64,000 bases of DNA from Leucaena leucocephala (Eukaryota > Streptophyta > Magnoliopsida > Fabales > Fabaceae): assembly GCA_037074615.1 (NCBI GenBank), contig CM073518.1, forward strand, positions 186,001-250,000. The letters run 5' to 3'. Every line of letters starts with the position of its first letter. Within the stretch, counting starts at the first letter, position 1. The translations under genes and the position numbers were made by a program. Below the pieces are notes generated by a model that saw nothing but the letters and a program-made list of their open reading frames with translations, made no database searches and was not told where the DNA came from. Of the stretch, positions 36,291-47,250 are shown one piece after another.

Positions 36291-38436
36291 CAATATAAGG
36301 GTCTCATCATCATCAGCATGCATCCACTGAAAGAACAACGGGAAAATGCGCCTAAAGTGAGCTAATAGCACAAGAGCAACTCCATCAAATAAGGAATCAA
36401 CATATTCAAGGCAAGCAATGCGACGTTCTTTGTTTCTGGGCTGGCGCTCCAAGCGACTTAACATCTCATTTAGTATTCTTTCATACCTTCAGCAAAATAG
36501 CAACCGATTGTAGTTAATATGAAAGTTGGAAGATATAATAATTATACAAACAAAAAATTAGTAACCTTCAAAGCCTCATTGTTGATCGGTCAACATGCAC
36601 ATATTTAATATGCTCATAAAATTAACACACACTAGTAGCAAACCTACTCTACCAAACCAGAAATATTTAGTTAGAATAACATGAGTATGACTGAGGCAAA
36701 AATTTTGTTCTCCAACAGTAACAATCAGGGAGAAAAGCTGATAATGATTGCTGCACCACTTTGTTAAAAGAATAAATAATCAACATTCTCTTTAGTGGCA
36801 AATGAAATTATTTGCTTAGAGAAAAGAATGTTCCAATCGATGTCCACGGGTAGAATTATATCTTTTGACACAATAAACTGGATAGGATTCAAAGTCAATT
36901 ATCTGAAAATATTAAGTCAATAGAATTGAATTTCTCATAATCAAACTAACCTTTATCATCTCTTCCACCCATTAAGCCAAAAAATCAGGACTACAGTCTA
37001 TAGTCCTATTAAGTACCATCTCTTCCACAAGTATGTTTCAAATTTCAGCCTGAAAACTGGCCAATGTTAGGAGTCCATGCCATCAAAAAGCAACCCTGTC
37101 AGTATTTAACATATGAACATAAAAAAAATGTTCAAAAGTGAAAGAATGTACAGCCCCAATATACAATGGGCTACGTGGATTATTTCTCTGAAGATAAGTT
37201 ACAAGAACTACTGAAGTCTAAACAATATGGCACCAGATCTCATCGCTAGCTGCAATATTCTGGCAGCAGGCATCAAGAATTACATCTGCATACCCACCGA
37301 GCTCAGTAGTGTCCACATTTTTTGCAAGATGAGAGAAGCTAATCATACCATGTCCCTGAAATAATACAACAGAACGGTATGACTACAACTGAGCCATATG
37401 AAATTTTGATCCCTTCCATACATTTCTTATTCACAAGTTGCAGGCTACAGTGCAATCTGAAAGCAAACACTTAAATATAGCTTAAAGCTTCCACTGTGAT
37501 TTCATTTCCATATGCACATTGTATTGGATGACGAGCAAAATTTATGCGAGTTTACGTGTAAAATCATTTGGTGGGAATATCATACCTTCACCTCCGGCGA
37601 CCAATGGTCAAGAGCAGTAAGCGCAGAAGGTATCAATAATCCGCACAACTTTCCTAAGTGAGTATAATTAACCTATGAGAAGAGTAATGAACACGCTAAT
37701 ATCTCAATATCAGGAGGGAGAAAAAGCGAACCAAGATCAACTATTCCCCCCAAAAAAATCATATGCCAGACCAATACCTGAGAAATAAACCATCTTAACT
37801 GATAAGCAGCCACAATTGCATATACAACAAGGACTCTTGCGGATGCAGCAGAGAACTCATCGGTTTCATCAGACGTATAGATAGAACTCTCTTTGATTCT
37901 GTCTTTAGGAGAAAGCAAAACCTCAGGCATCAATTCCAACATCAATCTCTGTTCCTGAGGTACGAAATCGCACTTTAAGCCCAATTCAGCAACCCTCTTC
38001 GAATTTGTCATTAAAAGCAGTAAGGTACGCTTTGGAGAAATCGTAGAAAGCAGAGCTAGCGAGGCGTGAAAGATGATCGGGGATCCATGATAGAAGGTCC
38101 GAATAGTCCTGGCTTAGGGCTTGAAGCTGGAGGAGGACAGCAAAGCACATGCTAGAAAAAATCTCTGATAGTTGCGTGAAAGTTAGAATCATCAGGTGGG
38201 ATTTTTCTTGGGAGAAGAGATTCGAGTACAGCTTTGGCGGAAACATTGGAGCCTTCAGGTGAAGCGTGGGGTGCGTTGGCAAGACACTCAGAAATTGGCT
38301 CGTACAACCTGATAATAAGAACCCAAGATAAATTACATTTGACAAACGAAATTTGACAGAGTGGAGAGACAGAGAGATGCAGGGAAGGCAAGGCTAACTG
38401 AAGGAGAAGGTTGCCGAGTTTTGAAACCGCTTCCAT
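36291..38436 (-). pseudogene. ARM-repeat-type plant protein, decayed
   Basis: Exon-like pieces in order are 38436-38399, 38308-37778, 37672-37586, 37355-about 37150 and 36486-36291. They read like a conserved plant Armadillo-fold protein of unknown function: LYEPISECLANAP, LLSWIPDHLSRLASSAFYDF, LGLKCDFVPQEQRLMLELMP, LIPSALTALDHWSPEVK, LAKNVDTTELGGY, LERQPRNKERRIACLEYVD and FFQWMHADDDET. Lesions: a T-run in exon 2 is one base short, giving TAG at 38152-38154. Two more frame changes follow before LGLKC. An in-frame TAG lies at 37218-37220. The C-terminal exons are missing or eroded. Splice sites remain, so this is an unprocessed relic. The family name is from memory of its sequence and is less certain than the decay. 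Confidence 0.8.
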
Positions 38437-40026
38437 TGCCGACGACGCAGGGGACGCGCCAGAATGCAGGTCGCAGACTCGCAGCAGCGCGGGGTTCTCA
38501 GTTCACAACACGACATCGTTTGCGGATACCGACCATGAACGGAACTGATTGTTCTTTGGGAGAATTACACAGAGCTGCCATGGATGAGAAATTATTATAA
38601 AAAAATCTCATAAAATTATTAAATAATTAAATAATTCTAATGAATTTTGGGGTAATAAATTGAATTTGTGCAATTATCAAATTATCTTTATACACAAGTG
38701 ATAATTTTTTGAGCACACGACAATAATTTGAAGTGACATAAATAATAAATAGGATTATAAGAGATGATAATTTAAAATAGTACAAATGACAACTGAAAAT
38801 TATTATCACATATTTTAATTGTTATTTATATTACTTTAAATTGTCACCGCATACTCCTAGTTATTATTTGTGCTACTTTAAGTTATTATTAAATTTTTAA
38901 TAATTTGTTATTTATCCATAAGGTAGTTTAATAATTATAAAAATAGAAACTATTACCCGCAGGTCTAGACTATTTAATCATCTGATGATACCAGAAATTT
39001 GTTTTATAATAAATTTTTTTCTACGGAATTCTCCCTTTAGGCCCAAAAAGATTATTAAATTCAATTGAATTGACGGAACAATTTTTTGTTACAATTGTAA
39101 ATTATACTGTAGCACCAAATTCCTTTTAACTAGGTTTGGTCCATAGAAAAGATAAAACTATAGTCATTTAATTCATATCAATTTTTAATTAAATTTTTAT
39201 TAACTTATTTTATCAAAAAAATTATTAACTTATTTCTATTCAAAATCATCTCAAAAGGTCCTATTAAAGATGGCATGTTACCAAACACTTTAATTAGATA
39301 GTAAATACATCTTATGTTCAACCTGTGCCCTGTGGCATATCCATGTCAAAATGTCTATTATTCACACGGGAGTAACTAATAAATGCGATTAAAGTATTTA
39401 TTATTTAGTCATTTACACTAAATTTGATATTCCAATATTATGCCAACTTCACTTAAGTAAATTCTGCAGTCATTTGATCGCCCCGTACGCACGGGGAGAA
39501 AATTTAGTTGTTGTTAAAAGAAGACTAGAAGAAGGAAGTGAAGAAGGCGAAGTCCCATCTTGACATGCACGCAAAGTGGCGTCAGAAGCTTTCCTGTGAG
39601 AGCTTTCCCCCACTACTACTTCAAGTCTTCTTTTTTGATTAAAGAGTCAACTTTCATTACAACCAAAAAGAAATAGAAGAAGCACCAACAGTAGTTAGAG
39701 AAAAAAAATATAAAGTATGATCAACTAAACAACTTAAAACAGACTAGTTAATCGACCAACATCCTCGATAATCGGCTTGGCACGAAGGGGTTATAATTTG
39801 TAATAATTCTGCAACCCCCTTGTCAGTCCGATCTGCTTGATTCTCAGTAGAAGTCTTCAAGTAAGATACATCTTCCAAATCGCACTCTATCACAATCAAA
39901 TTCATATTTGATAAACCAGTCACCCAATGATTTGCAAAAGGCCCACATACAAACACTGGCTGAACTAACAAACTCTCAGACCAAAACAAAAAAGAAAGAA
40001 CAAACTGAGGTCAAAGGCAGCAAGAT
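38437..40026. other. intergenic, AT-rich
   Basis: Very AT-rich between 38590 and 39450. A frame at 39744-39989 (minus) has no recognised family and probably lies in the WLIM2 3' region. Confidence 0.4.
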
Positions 40027-41885
40027 CTAAGCTTCTGGAACAGCGGCCGCAGCCCGCTTTATAGATGCAGACTTTATGAGATGATTATAGCTCCCTTTCT
40101 CCTTAAAGAGTTGAGAAAAATGGTGCTTGCAATACAAAATTCCCTCTAGGGCTGCATAATTTGATGGCGACAGGGGACAGCCACCATGCGAACATTTGAA
40201 ACATGATTTGTGGTAGGATTGGCCCTCCACTGCTACCTACAATCAGAAGAAGAGGTATTTATTTATATAGATAATAGCAAACTTGGGCATTATAATATAG
40301 GTCAATTTGTCAACATGGAGTAGATGCAGTCATTTAGGAACAGTATCAATTATGAATAATACATCTTCTGAAGTTTGGGGAGTGTGGATTCAGATTTGCG
40401 AGACCCTTCACAAAGAGTTAAACGCATGCTTGCTGTTGACTGTTGCCAATATCAAGTCTTACATGTTGCTGCAAAAAGGGGCTGACCGTGGACCAGCCCC
40501 TAACCAGTGAGGAAAAAGTTGATGCTCACAACTTTCACCAAAGATAATTGAACAATGATATCAGATACCTTCAACGTATACTGAGTGCTAGATAACAAAT
40601 TCATATTACAGCAAAGAGAAGTTGGCCCACATAATTACCCAATAACCGAACACCCCAAATACTCAAATGGAAGACACCAAACCATGGTTCATCTTCGAAT
40701 TTCACTTTCTACCAATCTAACAAAAGGAGCTCACCATTCATATTTCCATGAAAAAGATGGAGAGAAGAGGCATAAGGGTCGACCCTGACAACTTTCTGGA
40801 TGATATGTGATGCTATATGATGCAGGTAAACTCAGAATAGGAGAAGGAATGATTTATATGAATACTGCACATTTTATATTCTTGTCCTCTAGGCCTGATC
40901 ACTCATATAACCACTTTGCAACAGAGATATATACGGTCCTAATTTGAATAGCATAAAAGATATTGTTCACAAGATTTTTTGTAATCCTACCTTCTCCAAC
41001 GGATAAGCAGTTTTGCCACATGTAGAACACTTTTCTTGTGTTCCAGAAAACATGCTAGCAGCTTTGCTGGGGGACCTGGTCTGGAACAAACAGAAGGTAC
41101 CACATTCAAGTTTAAAAATAACATCAAATAATGGTTAATCACAAGTTTAAATGATATAAATAATTTTACCAACTCAGGAGTTGTCTTCTCGGCCGACTTT
41201 GCAGCTGTTCAAAATCAAAGATTGGCCAATTAAACAGGTAACTGATTCAGAATTATATTACAGAGCTCTATATCGAGCAAAAGAAGAAATACGTGACTGG
41301 AAGTTTTTGTTGAAACCGCCCGTCTCCTTGAAGAGCTGCTCATAATGAGGCTTGCAATAAAGGACACCTTCCATTGAGGAATAGTTGCTTAGCTGAAACA
41401 TAAATATCACCAACGCTGAGTTTAAAATGTGAACTCAAATACATAAATATAACCCCAAAGTCGTGGGACATAAGTAATAATACTGGCTAATCTCAATGAT
41501 GATCTTAAAATCCTTAAATTGTAATCAAAGACTACAATTGTCCTATGCAGCTCACAGAAAACCATTCTCTCAAAACTAGTCGCTCCCTCTCACGGGAATT
41601 AAGATAAATCGAAGCGCTACATGGAACCAAAGATCTTTAGTAAACGTAACGAATTGTGGTATAAAACCAAAAATTGACAAGAGAAATCACACATAGGCGG
41701 TTGGATCAACAATGTAGCTAGATACTGGCAAATGAACAAAAGAAGGCTACCTTTAAGGTTCCTTTGCAGTGAGAGCACCTGAAGCAAGCCTTATGGTAAG
41801 AAGTGCCATCGGCAGATAGTTGATCAACAGGATAGACCGTTTTCTCACAAGCCTTGCATTTCTGTTGAGTGCCGATAAAAGACAT
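40027..41885 (-). CDS. WLIM2: LIM-domain actin-bundling protein, WLIM2 type
   Basis: Five exons are predicted: 41885-41751, 41392-41293, 41203-41169, 41080-40991 and 40236-40027. They join in frame to 189 residues. Two LIM domains are visible. The first has CKACEKTVYPVDQL, YHKACFRCSHCKGTL and LYCKPHYEQLF (about 9-66). The second has CSTCGKTAYPLEK, YHKSCFKCSHGGCPL and LYCKHHFSQLF (about 109-170). The linker is SPAKSAEKTTPELTRSPS, and the tail YNHLIKSASIKRAAAAVPEA is that of WLIM2b-like proteins. These bind and bundle actin filaments. Exon 3 is only 35 bp, and the frame requires a donor at 41292 (TCAC|GTATTT), not the GTCACG five bases before. In-frame codons upstream of 41885 lack an ATG. Confidence 0.93.
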
Positions 41886-42870
41886 AGCCGTGCCTCGGTG
41901 ATCTGACTCCGGCAAACTCACACCAATCCCAAATGCAAAAGGCGTGGATCGGCTTCGAAGACTATATTTCTTGCTAAATTTGCCTTTAGAGTAGCTTAAG
42001 CTGCTAGATGAACCAAATTATATGAAAACCCAGTTGAAATCAGTTTGCGAATCGTGTCAAATGAAAAGACAAATTTTTGGACAAGTGAGCGCACGGGGCT
42101 TCTAGAGAAACTAACATAAATCAAAGTAAGGTTTGCTGGAGAATTGGGTGTTGAGGCAGGGTCAATGGAGAAACGAACTGAAGTTGAGAAAATGAGAAAC
42201 GGCGGATCGGCGAGAGAGCACAGAGGAATATATTGATCCAAAGAGGAAAGCTTAAAAAGATACCGGAACGACGCATGGATTAGGAGACTGGGACCCAAAC
42301 AAAGTGGAAGAGCGCCAATAAAAGTAGACAAATTGAGGAATCAACCCCCACGAGAATCTACGAAGAAGTCGTCGGCCTAAAAAACGAACAAGTCGCTGGG
42401 CGAGCACACGGAGATATTTTTCTTATCGAACAACTTGATCTGGGACCGAGCATGAAATGGGTCGTTGTTTATTAAACAACATATCAATTTACAATTAAAA
42501 TTTTTCATTAATTTATTAGCATCATATATACTAGAATTTAAAAAATAATCGAGATAATTTTTTTTTTGCCCAAATTGGCTATTTTTCAGACTCGCATTAG
42601 AATGTGGACGGCTGAGTAACAATTTTATCTGGTTATACTAGTATAATTTTTTAATAACTAATATCGTTTTCCCTATCCTACGCGCGAAATATGTCTAACA
42701 AACAAGCAGAGGTTGCAGCGTGCACCCGACCCCACCGTATCAAGGGCGCCTGCATGCACTTCGAAGTCTCTAACTAAAATCAAATCACTCCCCACCTCCA
42801 CCTTCACGCTCAATCGTACCCCTTTCTCTCCCTCTTCTTCTTCGCTGCGTTTCTCTGCGCAAGAACCACC
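41886..42870. other. shared upstream region of WLIM2 and GH17 genes
   Basis: Divergent genes flank this stretch. The last 130 bp are pyrimidine-rich and likely GH17 5' UTR. No other gene recognised. Confidence 0.4.
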
Positions 42871-44031
42871 ATGTTTCTCCGCTTCTCTACCTTCATCTCC
42901 CTCACCTTCTCTCTCTTCGTCCTCTCTCTTCTCCCCCGGGTTGCCTCCCTTCCCTGCCTCGGCGTCACCTACTCTGCGCCCTCCGACTCCTCCCCCCGTC
43001 ACTTCCCCCCACCCTACCTCCTCCCCGTCGTCATTGATTCCCTCAAGTTCGCTTCTCTCCGCTTGGAAGATTCTGACGCTTCCATCATTCGCTCCTTCCT
43101 GTACACCAATGTCTCCCTCTTTCTTACCATCCCTAACTACTTGGTCCCCCCCATGGCCACAAATCGCTCCGCCGTCCTCAGCTGGCTTTACGTCCACGTC
43201 GTCCCTTTCTACCCACGAGTCAAGATTTCCACCATCTCCGTCGGTAATGATTTCGTTGACGCTTCCCCTGACTCCGTCAAACAACTCTTGCCCGCCATCA
43301 GGAACGTGCACTTGTCGCTTCGGGATCTTGGGATCCGCAAGATTTCTGTCTCCACCTCTTTCTCTTTCGTAAGCGCCATATCCACGCCGTTCCCTCCCTC
43401 CGCGGCTCAATTTCGAGAACCTCGTGGGAATAATGTGATAGGGCCGTTGCTGCAGTTCTTGAGGGACACCAATTCGTCGTTCTTGATCAATGTGTACCCG
43501 TACAACCTGTACAGGCTGAGGTCTGAGATCCCGATTGGGCTTGCTCTGTTTCATGAACACGCTTTCAGTTTCAGGGACGATGTGACCACCGGCGTTCGGT
43601 ACTATAACCTTTTTGACATGATGATTGACGCGGTGGTTAGTGCGATGGCGGTGGCGGGATATGAGGATATACCCATTATCGTGACGGAGACGGGGTGGCC
43701 CAGCGCTAGCTTAGCTGGGAACGAGGCGGATGCGAACATGGTGTACGCCGAGATATATCTGAAGGGTCTGGTGAAACACCTCAAGTCCGGGAAGGGCACG
43801 CCTCTGAGGAAAGAAGGGTTGCCAGAGGTTTACATATACGAGCTGTTTGACAAGGAGCCAGAGCGAGGAAAACATCCTTCGGGTCGTAGTTGGGGCATTT
43901 TGTATCCAAATATGACTATGAAGTACCATCATCTTGACTTGTCTGGATCATCGACTATTCTTGGTGCTAAAGCTTGGCTTAAGATGGCAGTGGCAATTTC
44001 GTCGCTGTTCCTTCTCTTGCTGTGTCTGTAG
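42871..44031 (+). CDS. GH17 beta-1,3-glucanase-like protein, GPI-anchored, atypical active site
   Basis: A single exon encodes 386 residues. Residues 1-26 are a signal peptide (MFLRFSTFISLTFSLFVLSL, cleavage near VAS-LPC). The GH17 domain follows, with LGVTYS, LFLTIPNYLV, ISTISVGNDF (122-128), LINVYPYN, NLFDMMIDAV, IIVTETGWPSA (269-279), YIYELFDKEP and SWGILYPN. The strongly hydrophobic C-terminus (WLKMAVAISSLFLLLLCL) suggests a GPI anchor on the cell surface. The nucleophile Glu is present at 273 (TETGWP). The acid/base Glu of the usual VGNE motif is Asp127 here. The enzyme may be inactive, weak or a glucan-binding relative; my recollection is that some plant GH17 proteins vary here. A large antisense frame over the 5' half is a GC-composition artefact. 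Confidence 0.9.
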   Translation: MFLRFSTFISLTFSLFVLSLLPRVASLPCLGVTYSAPSDSSPRHFPPPYLLPVVIDSLKFASLRLEDSDASIIRSFLYTNVSLFLTIPNYLVPPMATNRSAVLSWLYVHVVPFYPRVKISTISVGNDFVDASPDSVKQLLPAIRNVHLSLRDLGIRKISVSTSFSFVSAISTPFPPSAAQFREPRGNNVIGPLLQFLRDTNSSFLINVYPYNLYRLRSEIPIGLALFHEHAFSFRDDVTTGVRYYNLFDMMIDAVVSAMAVAGYEDIPIIVTETGWPSASLAGNEADANMVYAEIYLKGLVKHLKSGKGTPLRKEGLPEVYIYELFDKEPERGKHPSGRSWGILYPNMTMKYHHLDLSGSSTILGAKAWLKMAVAISSLFLLLLCL

Positions 44032-45611
44032 ATATGGTGATCATGCTGCAGAGACTGAACTCAATCTATAGGTTTCTACCATGTCCGCGTAGCTCTATGG
44101 GTTTCACTCATCTGTGATATTCTGATAAGTAAGGCAGCTAGCTATTCTTTACAAATTGTTTCTGTTCATATTGTGTAGAGAAGACTCTATCTTCATGGAT
44201 ATTCTTCTGATCTTGTGTGCTGGTTAAACTGTAGTAATATCTTCTTTGTCAAAAGATTCTAGTAACCTCTTCTTTAGTAGAGACTGGATGAATTCAGAAT
44301 GGCGAATTTTTTCCCCATAAAAAATTGCCGGTCTTTGTTTTTATTACTAGAAAACCATGTTGTTCGTATTAATACTTTTGGGTTTCATTCACTTTGGAGG
44401 TGCCTTAAAATTCACCACCGTCTACCCATTTTTTACAATAAAAAATATCGTTCACATGAATATATGATTGTATCAATAATATATTTCTTTTATAAAAAAT
44501 ATAGAAGTTCATGTGATTTATGTGGAGCCCAGTCTAATTTGCTTAACATGCCATGCATAATATTTACACAACAACTATTTATTTACTAGATTTTGTAACA
44601 TATATTCAGTTCTTTTGTGTTCCCGATTATATAGACCTTGTAGAGCCAAACACAAATCGAATGGCTATCTTTGCTTTTAATTCGTAGCATTTCCTTAAAA
44701 TAGTTTTACGTTTTTTTTACCTGATACAATATGTTTTTGCAATTGCTTATCTTGGATGAATTTTAATTGACATTAACTTGTTGAGTTTGCGAGGGGTAAA
44801 AAAAATTCAGTTCTTTTGGTAGCAATTAGGTCAAACAATCGGAGTTGCAGAAAATAACGAAACAGGAAGAATTCGCAGAAAGGCAGGACTGTAAATATTA
44901 CACACACACATTCTTGTCATATTCTTTAATAAATGCAGGAACTTTCTACAACTCAATAAATATCAACAGTTTCTTAAAAAAGCTTCTTGCGCGTATTATA
45001 TGCTTGGTAAGGAACTTTATATAACAAAGATTAGGAGGAAGTATCCAAATCCAATCTAAAATTTCGGAGCTCCGTGATTACGAGTTACGAGGTTGATAAT
45101 AACAGGACAGGCTTTTGAACTTTTGAACGGCAGCTTCGTATAGTGCAAAATAGTAGTTATTTTCTCTTTCTTCTTAGAATTTCATTTTTACCAGTTGCAC
45201 CCCTTATTTTTTATCACTTATAGTTTTATCTATAAGCCACCATTTGAAAAGAGTGTCTCAGGTTTCCTAAACTCTAGCACTATTCCGATAACTATTGTGG
45301 TGATCTCTGATCTTTTCAAATTAGATTGGAGACATGAACTTAAGATTGTAAGCCTGCGCTATGTACGAAATTTGAAATAAGCACCAATATTTATAACTTA
45401 TTATAAATATTATAATCTCCTATAAAAGAATATAAGATACAGATGAAAATTTCAATACCAATCATAGCCCCACCCTAATATGAGTAAGCTAAATTAAACA
45501 GTCGTATCTGAGAAAATATGTCCTAAAAAATAAACGGAAATTCATTCCATGATCCAAAAGAATGAAATTAGCATGGTTGCAACCGGAATCTCCATTTGAT
45601 GTTCAAACTTG
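44032..45611. other. GH17 3' UTR and spacer
   Basis: No recognisable gene; AT-rich with short frames only. Confidence 0.4.
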
Positions 45612-47250
45612 TCACACAGAGGGTCCCGGAAGCTTAAAATTTCTCATCCCAGTATCTTGAACCGTGACTGCATCCATTTGGTTGCTTATAATACTTTTTA
45701 TACGGAATCCTTTCCCCTCAATCGCACTCCTTTCCCTTAAAATGTATTCATTCCCTCTGATGGAATCTCATAACCTTCTCTGCAGATCATGGATATTAGA
45801 CATAGAATTTCATTTTTGGGAAAACCCCAGACCTGAACCGAATTTAGTTTAGAAATACAAAAGATGAACGACATCTTACCAAAAATTCAGAGGCAGAAAC
45901 ATAGTTTTAACGTCAATATAACATCTCAGATATATAAAAGGAAAATAATCACAATACCTCATCATCAAGGAAGACCAGCCTCTAAATCCAGCGGAAATAA
46001 GATGATAAGTGGTGACATTTCGCCGGGTTCCAGGGTTCTCTTGATAACAATATTATTGGCCACCCGGCAGATTTAAGGTTCATGTATAATCTTAAAACAA
46101 GATTCAGCTATGAATTCCTTACCTCCTTCATACATTCACTCGCTCTGTAGTTATTAAACCTGCACCAAAGAAGAGATTTTCTTGTCATATTTCTATCCAA
46201 AAGAAGCTCAAGGAATAATCAATAGAGATTTTGGTAATCAGAAGAAAGTGGGAACGGCAACCATATACACAATAAAACTTAACATAGACGACAAGAATTA
46301 TAAGTTGCTGCTGATGTTTTTGAGGTTACCGGTGAAACCAATTGGAAGAATGAGGATATGAAGGGAAGAGGTCATCTATCTCGATCAACACCACATCAAA
46401 ACCATCATCTGATGGTTTAACAAGGCTAAAGTGATCCTCAATCAGAGACATGGTTGATGGCGTACTGACTTCCTTTGACGTACTGTAAAGCAGGAGCTCT
46501 ACAAACCTTGGGGAGATTGTAACCTTGCAGGTTATTAAGCTCGGCATGCAGAGCACAAATCTTGCAATAACTGTAACAATCGTTAATACTCTGGAGCTCA
46601 ATAACTCCAGCATGTTTACTTTGACAGGACTGCAGCATCACTGCCCATGAGATCAGCAAAGTTATCAACAAAACCCCAGCAGTGACAAGTCCAGCGATGA
46701 AGATTGTTGCAGTTAACGATGTCATGTAGAATCCTGATTCCACAATATAACGGCTCCCCATCTCTGCGATCGGGAATGCAGCAGCAATATTCGTCATCAA
46801 TAACACCATTCTTAAACAACAGTTGGAAAGATAATCCAGATTGAACGATAAGACCGCTGAGAATAAGCAATGCCCTGTTATCTATCTACCAGCGCTTGCA
46901 CTAAATGCTTCGCCATGAAATGATCAAATGGCAACAAAATCACCCAAAAAGGCCCAATTTTGTTTAGATTTCTCCATTTCTTGTTTGTAATGAAACTATA
47001 TATCAATGACCTATGTTATGTCCCAGGGGTGATAACTAAAGACGAAGCCTTTGAATGCAAGTGAATCTATTTACAGCTAGCATTACTATAGATCGTAATA
47101 ATTCTCTTTTGTTTGATCCATTTTATCATTTATTCACCAGGGAGGGGATGATGAAAGAGATTTAAAAAGTTAATCACATAACATACCAGAATCACTTGGG
47201 AGACTTCCTGCAGAATACTGTCGCTCCATTTGATGGGCATAAGCAGACAT
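45612..47250 (-). pseudogene. HAD-type acid-phosphatase-like membrane protein, decayed
   Basis: Four exon-like blocks are visible: 47250-47187 (MSAYAHQMERQYSAGSL), 46763-46330, 46159-45958 and 45779-45612. The second gives EMGSRYIVESGFYMT, a membrane segment (IFIAGLVTAGVLLITLLISW) and DDGFDVVLIEIDD. The third gives GWPIILLSREP and AGFRGWSSLMM. The fourth gives GKGFRIKSIISNQMDA and NFKLPGPSV. These match, in order, a plant family annotated as HAD superfamily subfamily IIIB acid-phosphatase-like with one membrane anchor. Disabling changes are a frameshift near 46440, an in-frame TAG in exon 3 (VRNS*LNLV), a frameshift at CHHL/LISAG, and a TGA early in exon 4. The conserved exon-intron layout shows a duplicated gene, not a retrocopy. 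Confidence 0.82.

Noticed and set aside
42713..43372. 219-codon plus-strand frame rich in Ser and Pro
   Set aside because: Out-of-frame shadow of the GH17 exon, low complexity.
42673..43560. 295-codon open frame on the minus strand opposite the GH17 gene
   Set aside because: It mirrors a GC-rich coding exon, is dominated by Gly, Glu and Arg, and has no family resemblance. The sense frame has a signal peptide and GH17 motifs.
46616..46870. Minus-strand frame beginning MLILSGLIVQ as the N-terminus of the HAD-like relic
   Set aside because: The family N-terminus (MSAYAHQMERQ) is found at 47250-47187 and splices in phase to EMGSRY at 46763, so this part is intronic.
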